Source of the DNA: Larimichthys crocea
Taxonomy: Eukaryota > Chordata > Actinopteri > Sciaenidae
NCBI RefSeq assembly: GCF_000972845.2
Contig: NC_040033.1
Span: 6,408,726 to 6,472,725, forward strand
Direction: 5' to 3'
DNA length: 64,000 nt
Shown in pieces: positions 1 through 13,700 of the stretch. Below the pieces are notes generated by a model. The model was not told the DNA's origin. It did no database searches and saw nothing but the letters and a program-made list of their open reading frames with translations. A program made the position numbers and the translations under genes. The stretch's first letter is position 1, and each line of letters begins with the position of its first letter.

Positions 1-109
1 TGCTCTCTGAGGTAAGTGTACAGTACAGTTGGTCTGAACATGGGCAAGAACGGTCAGCATATTGTTCTGCTGACTTAGCCTTCATGTCAGAGCAGCAGTG
101 AAGGAAGTA

Positions 110-240
110 TTTTGTGAAGATTACTGTAAAAAAAATACTCCATTACAAAAGTTATGTATTGAAAATGTTATGTAAGAGTATTATGCACAAAATGTACTTG
201 AAGTATCAAAAGTAAAAGTAGCCAATACACACAATATTTA
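110..240. repeat. Teleost 'aagtaaaagtact' dispersed repeat fragment
   Basis: aaatactccattacaaaag and gtacttgaagtatcaaaagt belong to the same family as the repeat at 62935-63235. Confidence 0.6.
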
Positions 241-249
241 CTATTAGAT

Positions 250-447
250 AGTTACTGATGCATAAGCGTGAGTAGAATTCGCCAGAAATGGAATATAACA
301 GTTTTCATGAATGTATAAAATAAGAATCATCATGTTACTGTACTTACCATGTACCACAGACGCCACGGGTCCATGGTGCATCCGCCAGGTTGAACAGTTT
401 GTTTCTACAGTAGCCCAGAAAGGACAAACTTTTGTAATGGGTGTGTG
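250..447. mobile_element. Diverged copy of the TTAA-MITE family
   Basis: Shares agaaatggaatataa, ttttcat...gtataa, aataagaatcatcatgtt and ttctacagtagcccagaaag with the family recognised at 3577 and 34554. Ends are not preserved. Confidence 0.55.
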
Positions 448-829
448 AGGGCCCAATTGCAGCAACCCGGAGCTCTTCAATGCCTTCTTCAATAGTTTTT
501 TCAGCAAACAGGTAATAATGAGTGCAGTTCAAAAACAGGCTTAAACACAGAGTCTCTTGGGACTGAGATACGTCCAACCTCGCATACGAGTCCAGTAAGT
601 TGAGGAAATCCAGCAACGTAGCAGCAGGATGCCACACCTGAGGCAGATTCAGCAACGGGAGATCAGTCCAAGGGGAAAATGCTGGAGAGTCTTGCATGAA
701 AGCTAAGAACAGTGAGCCTGTGAACCAGAGAGGCTTAAATAGCGGCTTGACGCTGATGAGGAGCACCTGAGTGCACAGGTGAACAGAGTTGGCTGATGAG
801 GTGGGCGTGGCCAGCAGGGAGAGTGACAA
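344..829 (-). other. Uncharacterised ORF, 161 codons
   Basis: Open frame whose 3' part overlaps the MITE-like repeat at 250-447; a donor-like ATG|gtaagtacag lies at its end on the minus strand inside that repeat. No family recognised. Most likely chance or repeat-derived; an exonised piece of an unseen gene is possible. Confidence 0.2.
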
Positions 830-3235
830 CTTTAAAGAAACACCTTATTTTACAGGCCCCTGAAAAAGGAACTGATATGTAACTCGAAATTCATCTGAAG
901 CTTCCTGGATGTAATTTGGTACACGTTGATAAAATGGTTCACCACCAGACAATGAATGTGGGTTCATTATTTATCCTAGTGAGTCTCGTTATTATCATAA
1001 TTGAGATTTTTAGTCTTGGACATGTCTCTTTAAAAAAACCCTCATTAAACACAAATAACTGTCTCTGAACATTTTCTGTACGTTCCTATAAGCGTAACCA
1101 GGATACTGTTGGTTAGCTGAGTCTATAACAATGTTTTTTTTTATTCTATTCTATTCATTATTTTATAATATATATTTTAAACTCTTGGTGACTATAGCAG
1201 TCAAATAAGGGATAAAAAAAAAGTACGTACTGGCATCAAATAGTACAAGTACCACGGGTTTGTTACGTCCCACCGCTGGTCAGGAGAGATCCTGGTCCCA
1301 AATTACTTTAGTTTTACGATTTATGTTGATTAACTCAATCCCATGTACCGTGTAAACACAATCCTTCATTGCAAACCTGTAATTTAAAGCATCATTAGGT
1401 GTATGACTTTAAGTGAGGCAGGCATGTGGCACATTTCAAACAGAGGCAGTTTCACAGTGACACGCTGAAGCATTATGGTAAACATTAGAAGACATATATG
1501 TGTGCGTATAGTGCTTGTGTAAAAGGAAATGCAAAGAGGAAAAAACAAACCACCAATTAAATGATTCATATTTCATATTCTTATTCAATAAAATCACACT
1601 TTCCAAGCCCACAACCATCTCTGCAGCTCCTGCCAATGATGATGAGGACCATTAATCTCCTCTCTCCTTTCCAAGACTTCCTCAATGATTCAAATATAAA
1701 CTGAGTGCAAATCTTACAGTCAATATTCAGACTTTTAGCTGTCTTAACGAGAAATCTGATTTTAGCTGTACATACAGTACTGTGGCAAACGACCAGCTGG
1801 GCACTTCATATCCTCAAACTGAATTATAAATCAAGGGAACGTCAATGGCGGACTTAGATGTCGCCCATTAAAGAAAGCTACAACAAATTCTGAGAAGTAA
1901 TACCATTAAAGTGTGAGTCCTTGGGAGAAGCCCGTCATGATAATAATCCATAATTGAAATTATGGATCAAAAGCTATGAACGATTGACCTCGGTCTTTGG
2001 AGACTGGGCTCGCACAAAGGCCGGCGAAGAAGCTTGATGATCAACCACACTGATACTGGCACCCTGCTGCATACTGTATCGGCTGTGTCGAGGCAGTGAC
2101 GGCAGTCTCCAGCTCCCTGGGTGCACTTAAATCATCCAGCCTGATAAAGACAGCGCTGGATGGAGCCTCATTGGAATTTTAAAACTGCAAGCTGCACAAC
2201 CATAAACAAGCAGTATGCTACTTTTAGAGGTGGCAGTGGAGACATAGCATGAGCTATTACTCTAGGGTACTGCTAACTGGCCGGCAGTCCTGGTTCTCCT
2301 CAATTATGTTCACCCCTGGCTCCCTGTTGGGGGAACAGCAAAGACCATTTCACTCCATGAAGCCGTACAGTACCCCACTTGCATACATTACCACGGCGTT
2401 CTTACTTTAAAAGTTTGGGGCGCCGGCACAAGAATGCAAATGCTCTCACGAGAGAAAAGCACTGCACTTTTGATACAAGGTGTAACGTTGTGATAGGAAA
2501 GAGAAGGGAACAAAGATACCGCCGACATGACAATCTCCACACGCAGCTGCCACCTTGACTGCGTGGGATTAATGAGAAATAAATAAATAAAGTCAGCGTT
2601 TCCCTCGCAGCCCCCCCCAGCCCCCACCCCAAGGGACGTTATCAGCGTGACAGGGCCGGCTTCATGTTGCTCTGGAATGTCAAACACGCAGACACCAATG
2701 CCGCAGTCCATTCCTAATGATGCAAGGCACCAATCAGGTTTGCTCAGTACCTGCTAACTTCATCTTCTTCCTCTGAAAAAAAAACACACACACACACAAT
2801 GGGCAGAGAGCGCGGATTGTTGAGGATAAAAGGGTGTTTCAAAGCTGACATCATCTCTGAGATACTCTCAGGGTAAGGACGTGCAGATGCAAAGGCTGTC
2901 ATATGTTTATGGTCTGACATGATATACTTTTACAGCCCGATCTGTGTAATTTGGTTGTATAAAAAAGGCAGTATGGCAGTATGATGTAAGACTGCTAATT
3001 TGGGCAGTGTGTGGCACGCCTGGGACTACGCGCCATCGGCCTCGACGGTAATGAGAGCTGTCACAAATTGGTTGAAACTACGGGGATGAAACGTAACTTT
3101 CCACGGGCCTTTAATCTTTCCATTTTGTCAGGATTGAGGTGTATCCTGTCTCTCTTCCTCCTGTCGGCTCCATGGGCTCGTCTCTAATTCAGGCCATTTG
3201 AAGGAAGTGATGTCGGTGGCTATTTCTGGCACTTT

Positions 3236-3273
<38 letters not shown>

Positions 3274-3576
3274 CTGCAAGCCTCTCTGGATGAGAAACAG
3301 CTGGATGAAATTATGTCAGAGTGTCGAGAAAGCGAGAGAAATGACCAAATTGGAGCCTTAAATCTTAAAGTGCTCAGACGACGTGTTCTCCACTCACGCC
3401 CACATCATAATGTATGCTCCCAGAGGACGTGCAGAGTGGCTGAAAATGTAACGGGCTTGTGTCAAGCAGGGTGGCAGGATGACCTGCTATGACTCTTAAT
3501 TAGTTGACAGGTCAAAAGAGAAACACTAGATATGAGTGTTATTAAAGGGCTGCTACAGTGATGTAGAGTCGCTGAT
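450..3576. other. Gene-free stretch
   Basis: No exon or conserved protein recognised. Contains A runs, a short CA run near 2785 and a (GA)n microsatellite at 3239-3270. Confidence 0.6.
3239..3270. repeat. (GA)16 microsatellite
   Basis: Uninterrupted GA run of 32 bp. Confidence 0.96.
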
Positions 3577-3848
3577 TTAAAGGTCCCGGATTATAATAAT
3601 ATGGCGGAAATGAAATATAATATGTATACGTATGTTTTCATTAGTGTATGATCACCTAAAATTAAGTATTGTTATGTTCTATTACCTTAGAATGAGCCTC
3701 TTATATCTACAGGTCCTCTTCCACGTCGATGTTTCTACAAATAAACATAATAAATGCTTCATGGCCACTGTAGTTTTTCTTTGTGCCAGGAAGGACAGGT
3801 TGAGGGGGTTGCAATCACCACTAAATGTCACTAAATCCTTTAAAAAAT
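3577..3848 (+). mobile_element. TTAA-flanked MITE, ~270 bp
   Basis: Begins TTAAAGGTCCCGGATT and ends cactaaatcctttaaa. Internal blocks (tcattagtgtatgatcacct, ccttagaatgagcctcttat, ggttgcaatcaccactaaat) define the same family as 34554-34755, which is in the opposite orientation. Confidence 0.7.
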
Positions 3849-3849
3849 A

Positions 3850-6800
3850 ATAAATGAAACTGAGAAAGAGGCCAAGATATCTTGAATTTTAGTCCTTGGT
3901 TTAGGCCAAGCTCAAAAATTATATAATAATAAATGAATATAAGATAAATTCTGTTATAATAAATGCAAGTGCAATGCAATGTTTTGTTTCGTTTTTGGCA
4001 AATGTGCTTATTTGCATTCTTGCCATGGTTTAGATGAAAATATCGATAGCTCTCATCTCCAATCAATATTGCATCAATATGAAGCTACTACTAGCCTGGC
4101 TCTACCAGCACCAGTAACGCTCACTAACAGTATGTACATATAAACATAAAAACTGAAGTGTTAAAGCAGTACATTGTGTTTTTTATTGTGTTTTGTTGTG
4201 GTTGGGTTGGGACTACAACTCCACCCAGCCGTTAAATAGTCCTAAAACTTTTCCAACATGAGCTTTCTGTTCAATATTTTAACTCTCCATCCCAATTTGA
4301 GATAATCCTGATGACCCCCAGTCCTGGGTTACAGAAGATAATAATGAATACAAGAACTGTTCTTGGTCATGATGAGTACTCTTTATGTTCATGAGTAAAA
4401 TCAGTGTTGAATGTTTTTGCTGTTAAAAAACTACCAATTATTGTATAAAACGCAGATCATGAAGTCAAATTCTTCGATTACAGTACGTATGTTAATATTA
4501 AAAATGATAGAATGATGCTTTTAATCACATCCACTTGCTCTTCCTTCCTAGTTTTAGGTCTGCTGTTCTGTAGTCGACCCCTACGTCTGCTCTTCCTGCA
4601 GGCTGAAATGTACGACGTTCTCTGCAACACGACTTGATCTGAAAAGGCATATTCAGCTCGACTGACTCAGCTGTTTTCTTGTAATATTTTGAGTATACTG
4701 CAGCTTTAACCATCAGGACATTCATTCTTACTGATGTCATGATGCTACACGTGTCAGATTGACATTCAGATTTTCTTATAATTCCCGTTATTATCCGAGA
4801 CAATGTCACATCCTGTTTCAAGCAAACCGCTCAGGAGAAAAATATATATATATATATTTAGATAAAGCGAGCGGCGTCTGCACCTTTGAACACACGATAT
4901 AAATAAGCAGCCTATTTTTGGAAAGTCTTCTTCCTCACATCATCCTTTTAGATGCCCTCAAACAAGAATTACTTGTGAAAGTCAAAAGGTAACTCTTTGA
5001 CGGAAAGTACAAGGTGCAATGTTCAAATGTGCAAGGCGGCAAATGTCAGACGTTTGTTTGTGAGGGGAAGCAGAGGAACATCAGTGCTCTTCTGCCGCTT
5101 TGCTGTGCAGTATTTTTGTGCGAGTACTGAGGGGGAGCACCGCGGTGCTGATGGGATCAAGCGAAACCCTTTTTTAACACCCGCCGCGAATGGTGTATTA
5201 GTGACACTTTGTGATCACACACACTTATCCACGATATGCAAAAGAAATGAGAGCCCCTGACGTTCTTGACAACTTTCTTTTCCCTCAAGTGTATCTTCTA
5301 CACGAGGAGAGACTTTCAAGTGTTTGTGTCCCATAACAAAAACACAAAGTTTGAGATGTGTTGCTTGTCTGAAATAAATGCATAATGGAAAGGGTCTGCC
5401 ACAACAGTGCTGCTGTTTATCTTTAGAAATCCTCAACTGCACCGGGTCAATGAAGCTGTATCACTTTTCAAATTGTCGCCGTATTCTTAAGGTGGGTTCA
5501 ATTGGCTTCAAAGCTAATTAGTGGTTATGTCAACCCGAAAACATGATGTAAGGTTTAATACTGACTTGCTTGTTTACATGCCACCAATTAAGAGGCTGGC
5601 GAGAAGAATGCATGACTGTGGTCTTCTCACTAATCACGGATCATCCCAGATCAAAGAACAAGACAGACATTTGTTCAAATTACCAGCGAATCTCCAGCAC
5701 TGGGACAGCGAGGGGAAGCGTGGGAGTCTTCAGAAAAACCTCTCTCGTATGCATAACCCCATGCACCTGCAGACTGTCAGCCGCACTTTTTTCCTTCTGG
5801 AAAAAATATGTAAATGTGTGCATTTACACAAAAAGCACAAGCAGGGATCTCACATCTCATCTGCCTAAGGTATGTATTTCAAATTCTGCCTCCGTTCTGT
5901 AAGTCTATCAACAGATGAACGCGAGTTGACATTTCAAGGTGCTGTGTTTGGCGTGAATGCGGCACGCTGCAATAAACCTGGCACGGTAAATACTTTCCAA
6001 GTGCAGAAACAAATATCTGTAAACATGCATTTTGTTTTTTCTCTTGCAGCACACTCTAAACTTGTCATTATTCCCATGTCTGCCTGAATGCTGTCGTCAT
6101 TATGTCCCCAGGAAGCGAAACCACAATCCAGCCTCTAATGCACAGTACAGTTGACCAGCTGGCTGTAAGATTGTTAAAGTCACTTTTTTTTTGGCCAAAC
6201 AAGCCGGTGCTTCGCTCTAATCCGTCTGGCCCTTGTGTGTGCTCCTTGGCCTGAAAACTGGGTATGTTATCATTTCTCTTCAGACTAGGTCTGCCATCCA
6301 ATTGGAGCAGACTCCCTGGGCCATACATTGCTCCAAGTAACGCTACTAATGAGCATGAGGAGCCATGGTAGCAGGGATCAATGTTCCTGAGCTGTGTGTC
6401 GGAGAACCAGCTGCCCCAGCCTGACCGGCTGCTGCCCTGCATGCACTGCAGCCCTGCTGACACAAGCACTGCTGAGACTTTCGGGGTGACACGCGGCCTA
6501 CGGGTGTAGATGTTTCTATAATCACCTGTTATCTCTCTCACACCAGCACCTGAGCCGCTGCTCCTGTGAACCACTGTACAAGTGCTGGAACAAATCTCAT
6601 ATACCACTAGTTTGCTACAGATGTACTTGATACAATGACTAGGCGATCTACCGGAGGCATGGCATCCTCTTCTCATTGCAACGTACATCCAACACGCACT
6701 TTTTATTATGACATTATTATGTTATGTTCCTATTGTATTAGTAAAAACAGCTAGATAGGGGGATACCCAGGGCTCCTTTCTGGTCTCAGTGGTTGTGCTT

Positions 6801-7383
6801 GAACCTGTTCGGACCAGCTGCTGAGCCCGGTTCTGCCCGCTAATGACAGATTTAGTTACCAGTTAATTAGCGGGCAAATCGTTAAGCCAAAGCCATCTGT
6901 CCATTGGGACAACTGTAAATCACATAAAGTCGAAGCTGAGAACTTGGATGATTTCTGTGTAAAATATGATCCACAATAATGATAATTCTAGCGAGCTCCT
7001 CATCCAAACACAGTTTCGTCATCGTTGGGACAGATAGCGGTGCAAAGGTGACATATAGTGCTAGACATATGTGATAAAAACACTTAAACATCAAATTTGA
7101 ATTCATGGGGACTCTCTTGCTGTCACGCTGCTCATCTGAAAGCATTTCAACAGCCTCAAATACACTCTACCATCCACCTATAGGCTGTGGGTCTGTCTTA
7201 CTTAAGAGAGAAGTTACTAAAGCTACTGGAAATCCAAATCCAATTGTAATTTAGCGTCTTGTGCACATAATTATAAGCATATAAAAAGTATAAGGAATTA
7301 GTCTCAGTCTTGATTTGAAAGGCTGTCATTTTACTGATTGTGTTTAATGAGATGTTAACTGTCAAATGTCCGGATACATCTGT
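3850..7383. other. Gene-free stretch with one long anonymous ORF
   Basis: Nothing recognised apart from a 206-codon open frame on the minus strand at 6068-6688. That frame has no recognisable domain and mixed composition, and I do not support it as a gene. Confidence 0.55.
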
Positions 7384-7573
7384 GGTTGTCATAGTTACGA
7401 CAGCTGTTGAAAACAGGAAGATTCGTAGCTGTCCTCGATGCCTCTTTGTTTAGTTTTTCTTCTCATTAACTTTCATTAAGTGTCAAACAAACATACCAGA
7501 TTGTTTTTTTAATTTTGTTTGACAGCTACATGTTATTCTTCCTGCTTCAGCAGCTGTCGTAACTATGACAACC
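7384..7573. mobile_element. Hairpin MITE, ~190 bp with ~50 bp inverted arms
   Basis: The left arm (7384-7433, ggttgtcatagttacgacag then ctgttgaaaacaggaag and gtagctgtc) pairs with the right arm (7521-7573) read in reverse, with few mismatches. No coding capacity. Superfamily not assigned. Confidence 0.82.
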
Positions 7574-8084
7574 AGTTAACCAGTTACCATGGTCGCTCGT
7601 TCAACCGAAACACCTGCCTCGGAAAAGCCTCAAAAGTTCAAGTTCAAGTAAATTTAAGTTTCTCTATTGTACCAAATTAACTTGTTAACTCGTCATTAAA
7701 CACACCTCAGTCGAACTTGACAGAAACTAAATAAAACTAACCAAAATCATCTTGGTTAGTCTGTCCACTGTTTCATCATGAACATATTTTAAATATAGCA
7801 TATATTTAAAGTAATATTGATTTTTTTTTTTTTAGGAGGCTATAAGTTTGGCTGCTGCCTCCTGGCCTCAGCTTCAGGGGTTGCACTCGTGAGGGAGAGA
7901 TGTCAATGAAAACGGGATCCACCCACACAGTCTTGAGAAATGGTCTGAACAGCTAAATGACCTGTTTTTGCACCGTTTTTTAAATGCTTATGAATATTTA
8001 TTTTCACTCAGATGTTTAATGTAATGCTGAACTTTGCTATCATATATTTCTTAACTTTGTCAAGCCACATTCCCAGAAGTTTTA

Positions 8085-8560
8085 ATCACTCCCCAACACA
8101 AACTTTACTGTTCTTTTTTTACGTCACTTTTTACTTCTACTACTCCACTGCAAACTTTGACTTTGACGCCACTACCTTTATTTTAGTAACTTTACAAAGC
8201 ACACAAAACATCTGAAAAGCCAATAAAATATGATGCTTGTGAAGGTTCTAGCTTCTCAAATGAGGATTTGTTGCTTTTTTCTTTTGATTTTTTAAACTTA
8301 TTTTAAATAATTTTGAGGTTTGTATTAGTGGTTGAACAGAACGAGCATTGTGAAGGTCAAAATATATTAAAAATTACCAGGAGATTAAATCAGTAATGAA
8401 AATAATCAGTCGTTGCAACAGTAAAATGCTGTTTTCAACACGAGTAATAATAATGTAATGAGTCACAGGGGACTTATTTCTGCATAGGGTACTTTTATTT
8501 ACTTACAGTGTGTTGTTTTACTACAGTAAGGATCTGAATTTTCTTTCTCCACCACAGCTT
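8085..8560 (+). repeat. Teleost 'acttttactt' dispersed repeat
   Basis: actttttacttctactactc, ttagtaactttacaaagcac and ggtacttttatttacttaca then aaggatctgaatttt...ccaccacag mark a diverged copy of the family also seen at 110-240 and 62935-63235, here in the opposite orientation. Confidence 0.6.
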
Positions 8561-9089
8561 ACACTTCAAATATCAACACTGTGCATACTTTATTGTGCGT
8601 TCAGACAGAACTTGAGGGACATTTCTTTCAGCTCTTTGTCTGAGCACATCTTTACATTTACACAATAATCCATTACACAAGAGTTTAGTGGCTAAAATGT
8701 TAATAATTAAACATTTTGGTCTGAACACAGTTGAAACAAGTAATAAAGCTTGTGTCACGTCTCCAGTCGGCTCACAGTATATATTCGGGTTGCCTGCCTA
8801 TATACTAACTCCCCATTCATTACAGATCCAGCCTCCCCTTTCCATCTTCTGACTTGACCTGCCCACTTACTTACCTTCTTCCCTTTTCACCAATCAGTCG
8901 ATTTACCTGTCCATTTCCTCCTCGTCAAAGGTTACGTGCTTCTGTAAATTGTGAGCACTTTACTCTTTATCTTCTCGATTTGAATGTTTTTTCAAGACCT
9001 AAAGAGAAAAAATATGTTTAAATTATGAAATAAATGTCCTAATTGGGTTGCGATGAAAACATTTCTAGTAAATAACCGATGGCTGTTAT

Positions 9090-9300
9090 TTACTCCAGAC
9101 TTGACACTTCGATCCCCAGCTCCCCGTGCTCCATGTGTCCAAGTGTCCTTGAGAGAGTTGCTCCCAAAGGGCAGGCCAGCACATTGCGTGACAGCCCCAC
9201 CGCCATCTGCGTGTGAATGTGGGTGTGAATGGGTGAATGAAAGTCAATACTGTAAAGTCAGTCAGTGTTGCGGTCTATATAAATGCAGTCCATTTTAAGG
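9090..9300 (+). repeat. Teleost short interspersed repeat ending 'tatataaatgcagtcca'
   Basis: Order of phrases (tcgatccccagctccc, tgtccttgagagagttgctc, ggccagcacattgcgtgaca, gtgtgaatgggtgaatga, tatataaatgcagtcca) is that of a widespread fish repeat with a B-box-like start. The repeat at 16114 starts with the reverse complement of this end. Confidence 0.65.
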
Positions 9301-10339
9301 ATTCTCTTCATGTTTGTTTACAAGCGATGTCTTCAGAAATCAATAATGTATTAACATGAAAAGTTAATCAGTTTATTTCTTCTGATGTTTCTGAACATCC
9401 AAAAGCCTTCATGTGAAAGAAAAACGTGTGAACGCAGCGTGACCTTGGAATAAAAACAGTTGATACAGTTTTCCTTGTAGTTGCATCATTTGCTGTCCGG
9501 GTTTTTTTTTTTTTTTTATTGCACCAAGCAAACAAACAATTTATCAGAGCACGCATGTAAAAACAGCCACTTGCATCAGGGACAATTTCCGAATGGATTA
9601 AGGATCTTTGAGTGCCACTCAAAAAACAGATTGTGATTTCACTGTGTATCCGCGCTGAGTCATCGAGCGGTTCAAGCGTGCTCACATAAGTGGGTGGATG
9701 TACGCTCCATGAGTGGACTCTCACATGGAAATGAGGGAGCACGAGAGCGGAGCTTGAAACAGCGTGCAGTTATAATTGGGCTGTCAGGTCATTTCTGTTC
9801 ATAACATTTGTTTTATTTTGTAATATGTTGCGCTCTAATATTTTATGAATGTGTCGGTCAGACATGTTACTCCTCACAGAACATAGATCATTATGGGGAA
9901 CTGCACGAGGAGACAACAGATCTGGATGCACTGCATGTGTTCAACTAGAAAGTGCCAGAATAGTTGTTCAGCAGTTCAGTCATGTTTATATCAGCTATTA
10001 GTTTTTAGGGCATGATTAGATACAAAACGTTTGATTTATATGCATCACATCAGTTCCAGATGAACAATTAATGGAATATTTTTTATTTATTTCAGCTAAC
10101 CTTGTCTCAAAACCTTAAATTCTCTTGGAGGTTACAGTTACTTATACTATATTGCTTATTAATAGATTTTGCTTGAAGACGTTAAAGCTGCATTTTTATG
10201 TTAACAACATGAAATCACTTGTAACTTGTGAAAAGGGGTTACTCATAGACAAAAAAAAACAACAGAGAATCATCACCTGCAACAATTTAACTGCTTTTCA
10301 TCAGTGTTGTGTCTAGATCAAGCTGCAGCCTCTTTGACT

Positions 10340-10740
10340 GTTAAGCGAAGCCAACGCAAAAGTGCCAAAAACTGCAGTTCCACGACGTCCACTTGAGGCT
10401 GGCTCAAAAACGAGTCAGTCTCCATAAGTCCCCATGTTCAAATGTCCAACTTCACAGCAGAAATAAACATGTTTACAGCCTGGTACAAAAAACTGTTTTG
10501 GTCTCTATAGCTAATTTCCTCGTTCATGACAACTGTAACTGGATTGACAGGTGGGTGCTTGTTTGAGCAACAAAGCTTTATCCGGCTCGCCCGAGCTCCA
10601 CCGGTGAACCACGTCTCTGCCCAATTTTTGGATTAGCCGGGAAGTGGCGGAGGCAGAACGGCCAATATGGCAGCAGCCAGAGCCACTACAGCGCTTCACA
10701 ATGTCTCTCTAGAAACCTGTGGGTGACGTCACGGACACAA
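10340..10740 (+). repeat. Dispersed repeat, copy A of an inverted pair
   Basis: About 400 bp. ccacttgaggctggct, gagtcagtctccataagtcc, catgtttacagcctggtaca and gacgtcacggacaca match the reverse complement of 16330-16790. Family not named. Confidence 0.8.
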
Positions 10741-13700
10741 CATCCTTATTTACCCTGCCTTTGGTCTACTGTAGATGCAGAAAGAAGAAAAAAAAAGTTG
10801 CATAAACTCACAACAGAAAGGGAAAGTTAGCAACTCGCTGCTGAACATCAAAAAAGCCAGATATTTCACTCAGGAGGTGGTGGAGATGAAAACAGAGCCA
10901 AAAGGAAAGTAAATATTGAATTTACACTGACTCCAAATAAATGCTAATGTTTCTCTATATATCGAAATCTAAAATACACAATACAACGCAGGACAATTTA
11001 TGATGAAACGGATAAACTAAATAAAAGAAACTAATTAATAAACATTGCCGTGGAAATAAAGGTATGAAAATCTGCTTATGTACATTAGGTGATGTGGCAT
11101 TTGCTTGTTTATTTTGTGTAGGATCTGGTTTTCTAATTATTTGTGGTGTCTTTGTAAGCCCGCGTTGACGGCATATTTATGTGCAAAGCAAAATATCACA
11201 TCACCATCATAATACAGTTTAATTGGTCTGACTCAGAACGTTTTCTTTTCCCACAAATTTGCAACATAATTGCGAGGTTAATTCAGAGCATTCATGGCTG
11301 AAAGAGAATTAGCACAAAGGAGCAGAACAATAACAACAAATAATACTGATGCAAATCAGGATGAAGCGGTCAAAAGTTCTTCTATTTGATTACATAAATA
11401 AACCATCAAGGCACGTCTGTCTCGATCGGGTGAGAATGTCAGAAATATTTGTTTTTGTTTAAGCCAGCTGTCCTTTTTCGAGGACCGTCCATGTTTTATA
11501 TCTAGTCTTATCTCAAAAGTTTAAAGGCTGGAAAAATAAAAAACGGGGTTTTGACATCAGTTCACATGAAACATTATGTATCTAGAAAGTGTCCTCCAGC
11601 GTGGTAAACAGCCATGTTAGTTGACATTTCCCATCCATTGATTCCCATCATTGGTTCAACCTTTCAGAGTGCTTCGGTCTGACCTACACGGACTCCACAG
11701 GGAGGCACAATGCCACAGAGGCTCGCACAAAGCGGCCTTTCCGATCGATCAGCCTTTCGCCTAAAAATAAAGCCGGGGCCTCTGCAATGACAGAGAGGCA
11801 AAGCAAAAAGCCAGCGTCTGCTAATCAATGGTGACCTAGAATTTTATGTCCTGAATCGATACATCGTGCTTTTCTCCCATGATCTAATGATCTCTTGGAT
11901 GTGTCTGTCTCTGACACTCTTGAGGAGTGCCGAGACAAAATGTCAGGTGGAAAATTGGTGTCATTTTTTGCTCCTGCTCTATAAATTGCAGTCTTGCAGT
12001 CGAACGTCTGAGTCTTTGGGGATGTGTTAGCCTTATTTTCTGAACTTTGAAAGACATTTGCAAACAGATGTGACCTTTCCAGGCAAAGTAGAATTTTAAT
12101 AGGCACTGAGTTAGATTTATAGTTTTGAGATGTTAATTGTCTATTGGTCATTCTCTTTTTACATTCCCTTTCCACTTCCTCTCTTATCCCTCTCAACCTC
12201 TCAGTCTCTTTCTCTCTCCCTGCATCTCTCAGCAGGAGCCCTGCTTGCTCAAGGCTATGAGCTATCTGCCCATATTTCTCTCTGGGTGAATATTTTATCT
12301 CGCCTTTCAAGTATCATTTTCATACCGAAAGAGGTATGAGGTCCCGCAGTGTTTTTTTTATATATATATATTTATTTATTTCTCTACCCGCACTCTTCAT
12401 TGTGAAACATCTCTGTTTCAGACGAGGTGACAATCTGTTTGCACATTTCAGGAGGTCTTTTGATCAGAGAATGCAGATCGGGAGCATGAATTTTTATCAA
12501 AAGGTAGGGCTCATGAAAAAGGCATGAAGCCAAACTGTGGTCAGATGGCGTCGAGCCACGGAACAACAAGCTCAGATTTAAATGCTGTTCATATTTACTG
12601 TGTCCTTTGTGGCCCTAAAGATTGACTACAACACGGGAAAACTCATTATTTCTTCCTCTGTTTCTATCTTCCTCTTTCTATTCTTTCACCCTTTCTGTTT
12701 TTCTCTGCGTCGCTGCCCAGAGTGACAGTGATTTAAGCTGTCAGACTTTTCAAGGCCTCAAATTTTCAACTTAGCGAGCCACATTTAGGATCAGCGGATC
12801 CCACTTGTTTGCATACGACCAATTTATATCCCCGGGCTGCGTTTCCTGAATCAACGATGAAAAAAGTCTAATTCTTTTTGCAAAGCGGCGAAATGGAAAG
12901 AGAGAGACAGAGAAAATATGCTACCGTCAGTGATTACGGAATAATGGGCAAAGGGAAAATAAGGGGACGAAATCTCAAGAGCAATCTATAGCGTATTCAT
13001 AGAGTTATATTTAAATCAATATATGTGTTTATTCACAAATGTTTTATTCATCGGGCTCATTCCTTATGGAAGAGAGAATAAGCAATAACTTGCAATGGTT
13101 CGGCCTGTGCATTAATTCAGTTTGACACAACCCATGTGCATCTGTGTGTTTGTGGGAGCGTTCCTGAGTGCTTGTTCACGTCAATCCACCGCGGATACAT
13201 GCCGGGATTGACGTGTCCGTATCGGGGAGTGTGTAAACGTCACATACGTCCAGCTTGTAATCAGTCATAAGCGCTCATTAGGATCACATGGGGCTTCGCA
13301 GAGTGTCAGCGGATATTAGGATTAGCTTTGAGTTACACCTCGCTGGCACGACCTCTAAAGGAAGAGGAAGGGGCAGAGAGTGAAAGAGACGAGGACGGAG
13401 GACGAGTGAGAAACGGCGGTGACAGTAGCAGAAGCGGTGATGTAAATAAGATTTAGGTAGAAAAAGAAAAAAAGAGCTTTAGCAATAAATCATTTAGTTT
13501 CCCACCAACTCCAAGAACTGATAAATCACCCATTCAGCTTTCTGCGGAGCGGCTAGCCAAGACACCAGATCTGGGTTGGGATTCAGCTGAGACCGAATCT
13601 GGGTTAGCGAGTGATTTAAAAATGCTGAAACCACTGGAAAGGGGCCTTTGATAGAATCACATGTTCAGCACTTACTGTAGAGGAACTGGGATACACACAA

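Noticed and set aside
1..30. An exon of a neighbouring gene ending at CTCTGAG|gtaagtg
   Set aside because: Only about a dozen bases precede the donor-like sequence, so no reading frame or acceptor can be judged.
11825..12310. A coiled-coil gene, from the charged 161-codon frame
   Set aside because: The charged part arises from a pyrimidine-rich repeat-like stretch on the other strand, and there is no matching family or splice context.
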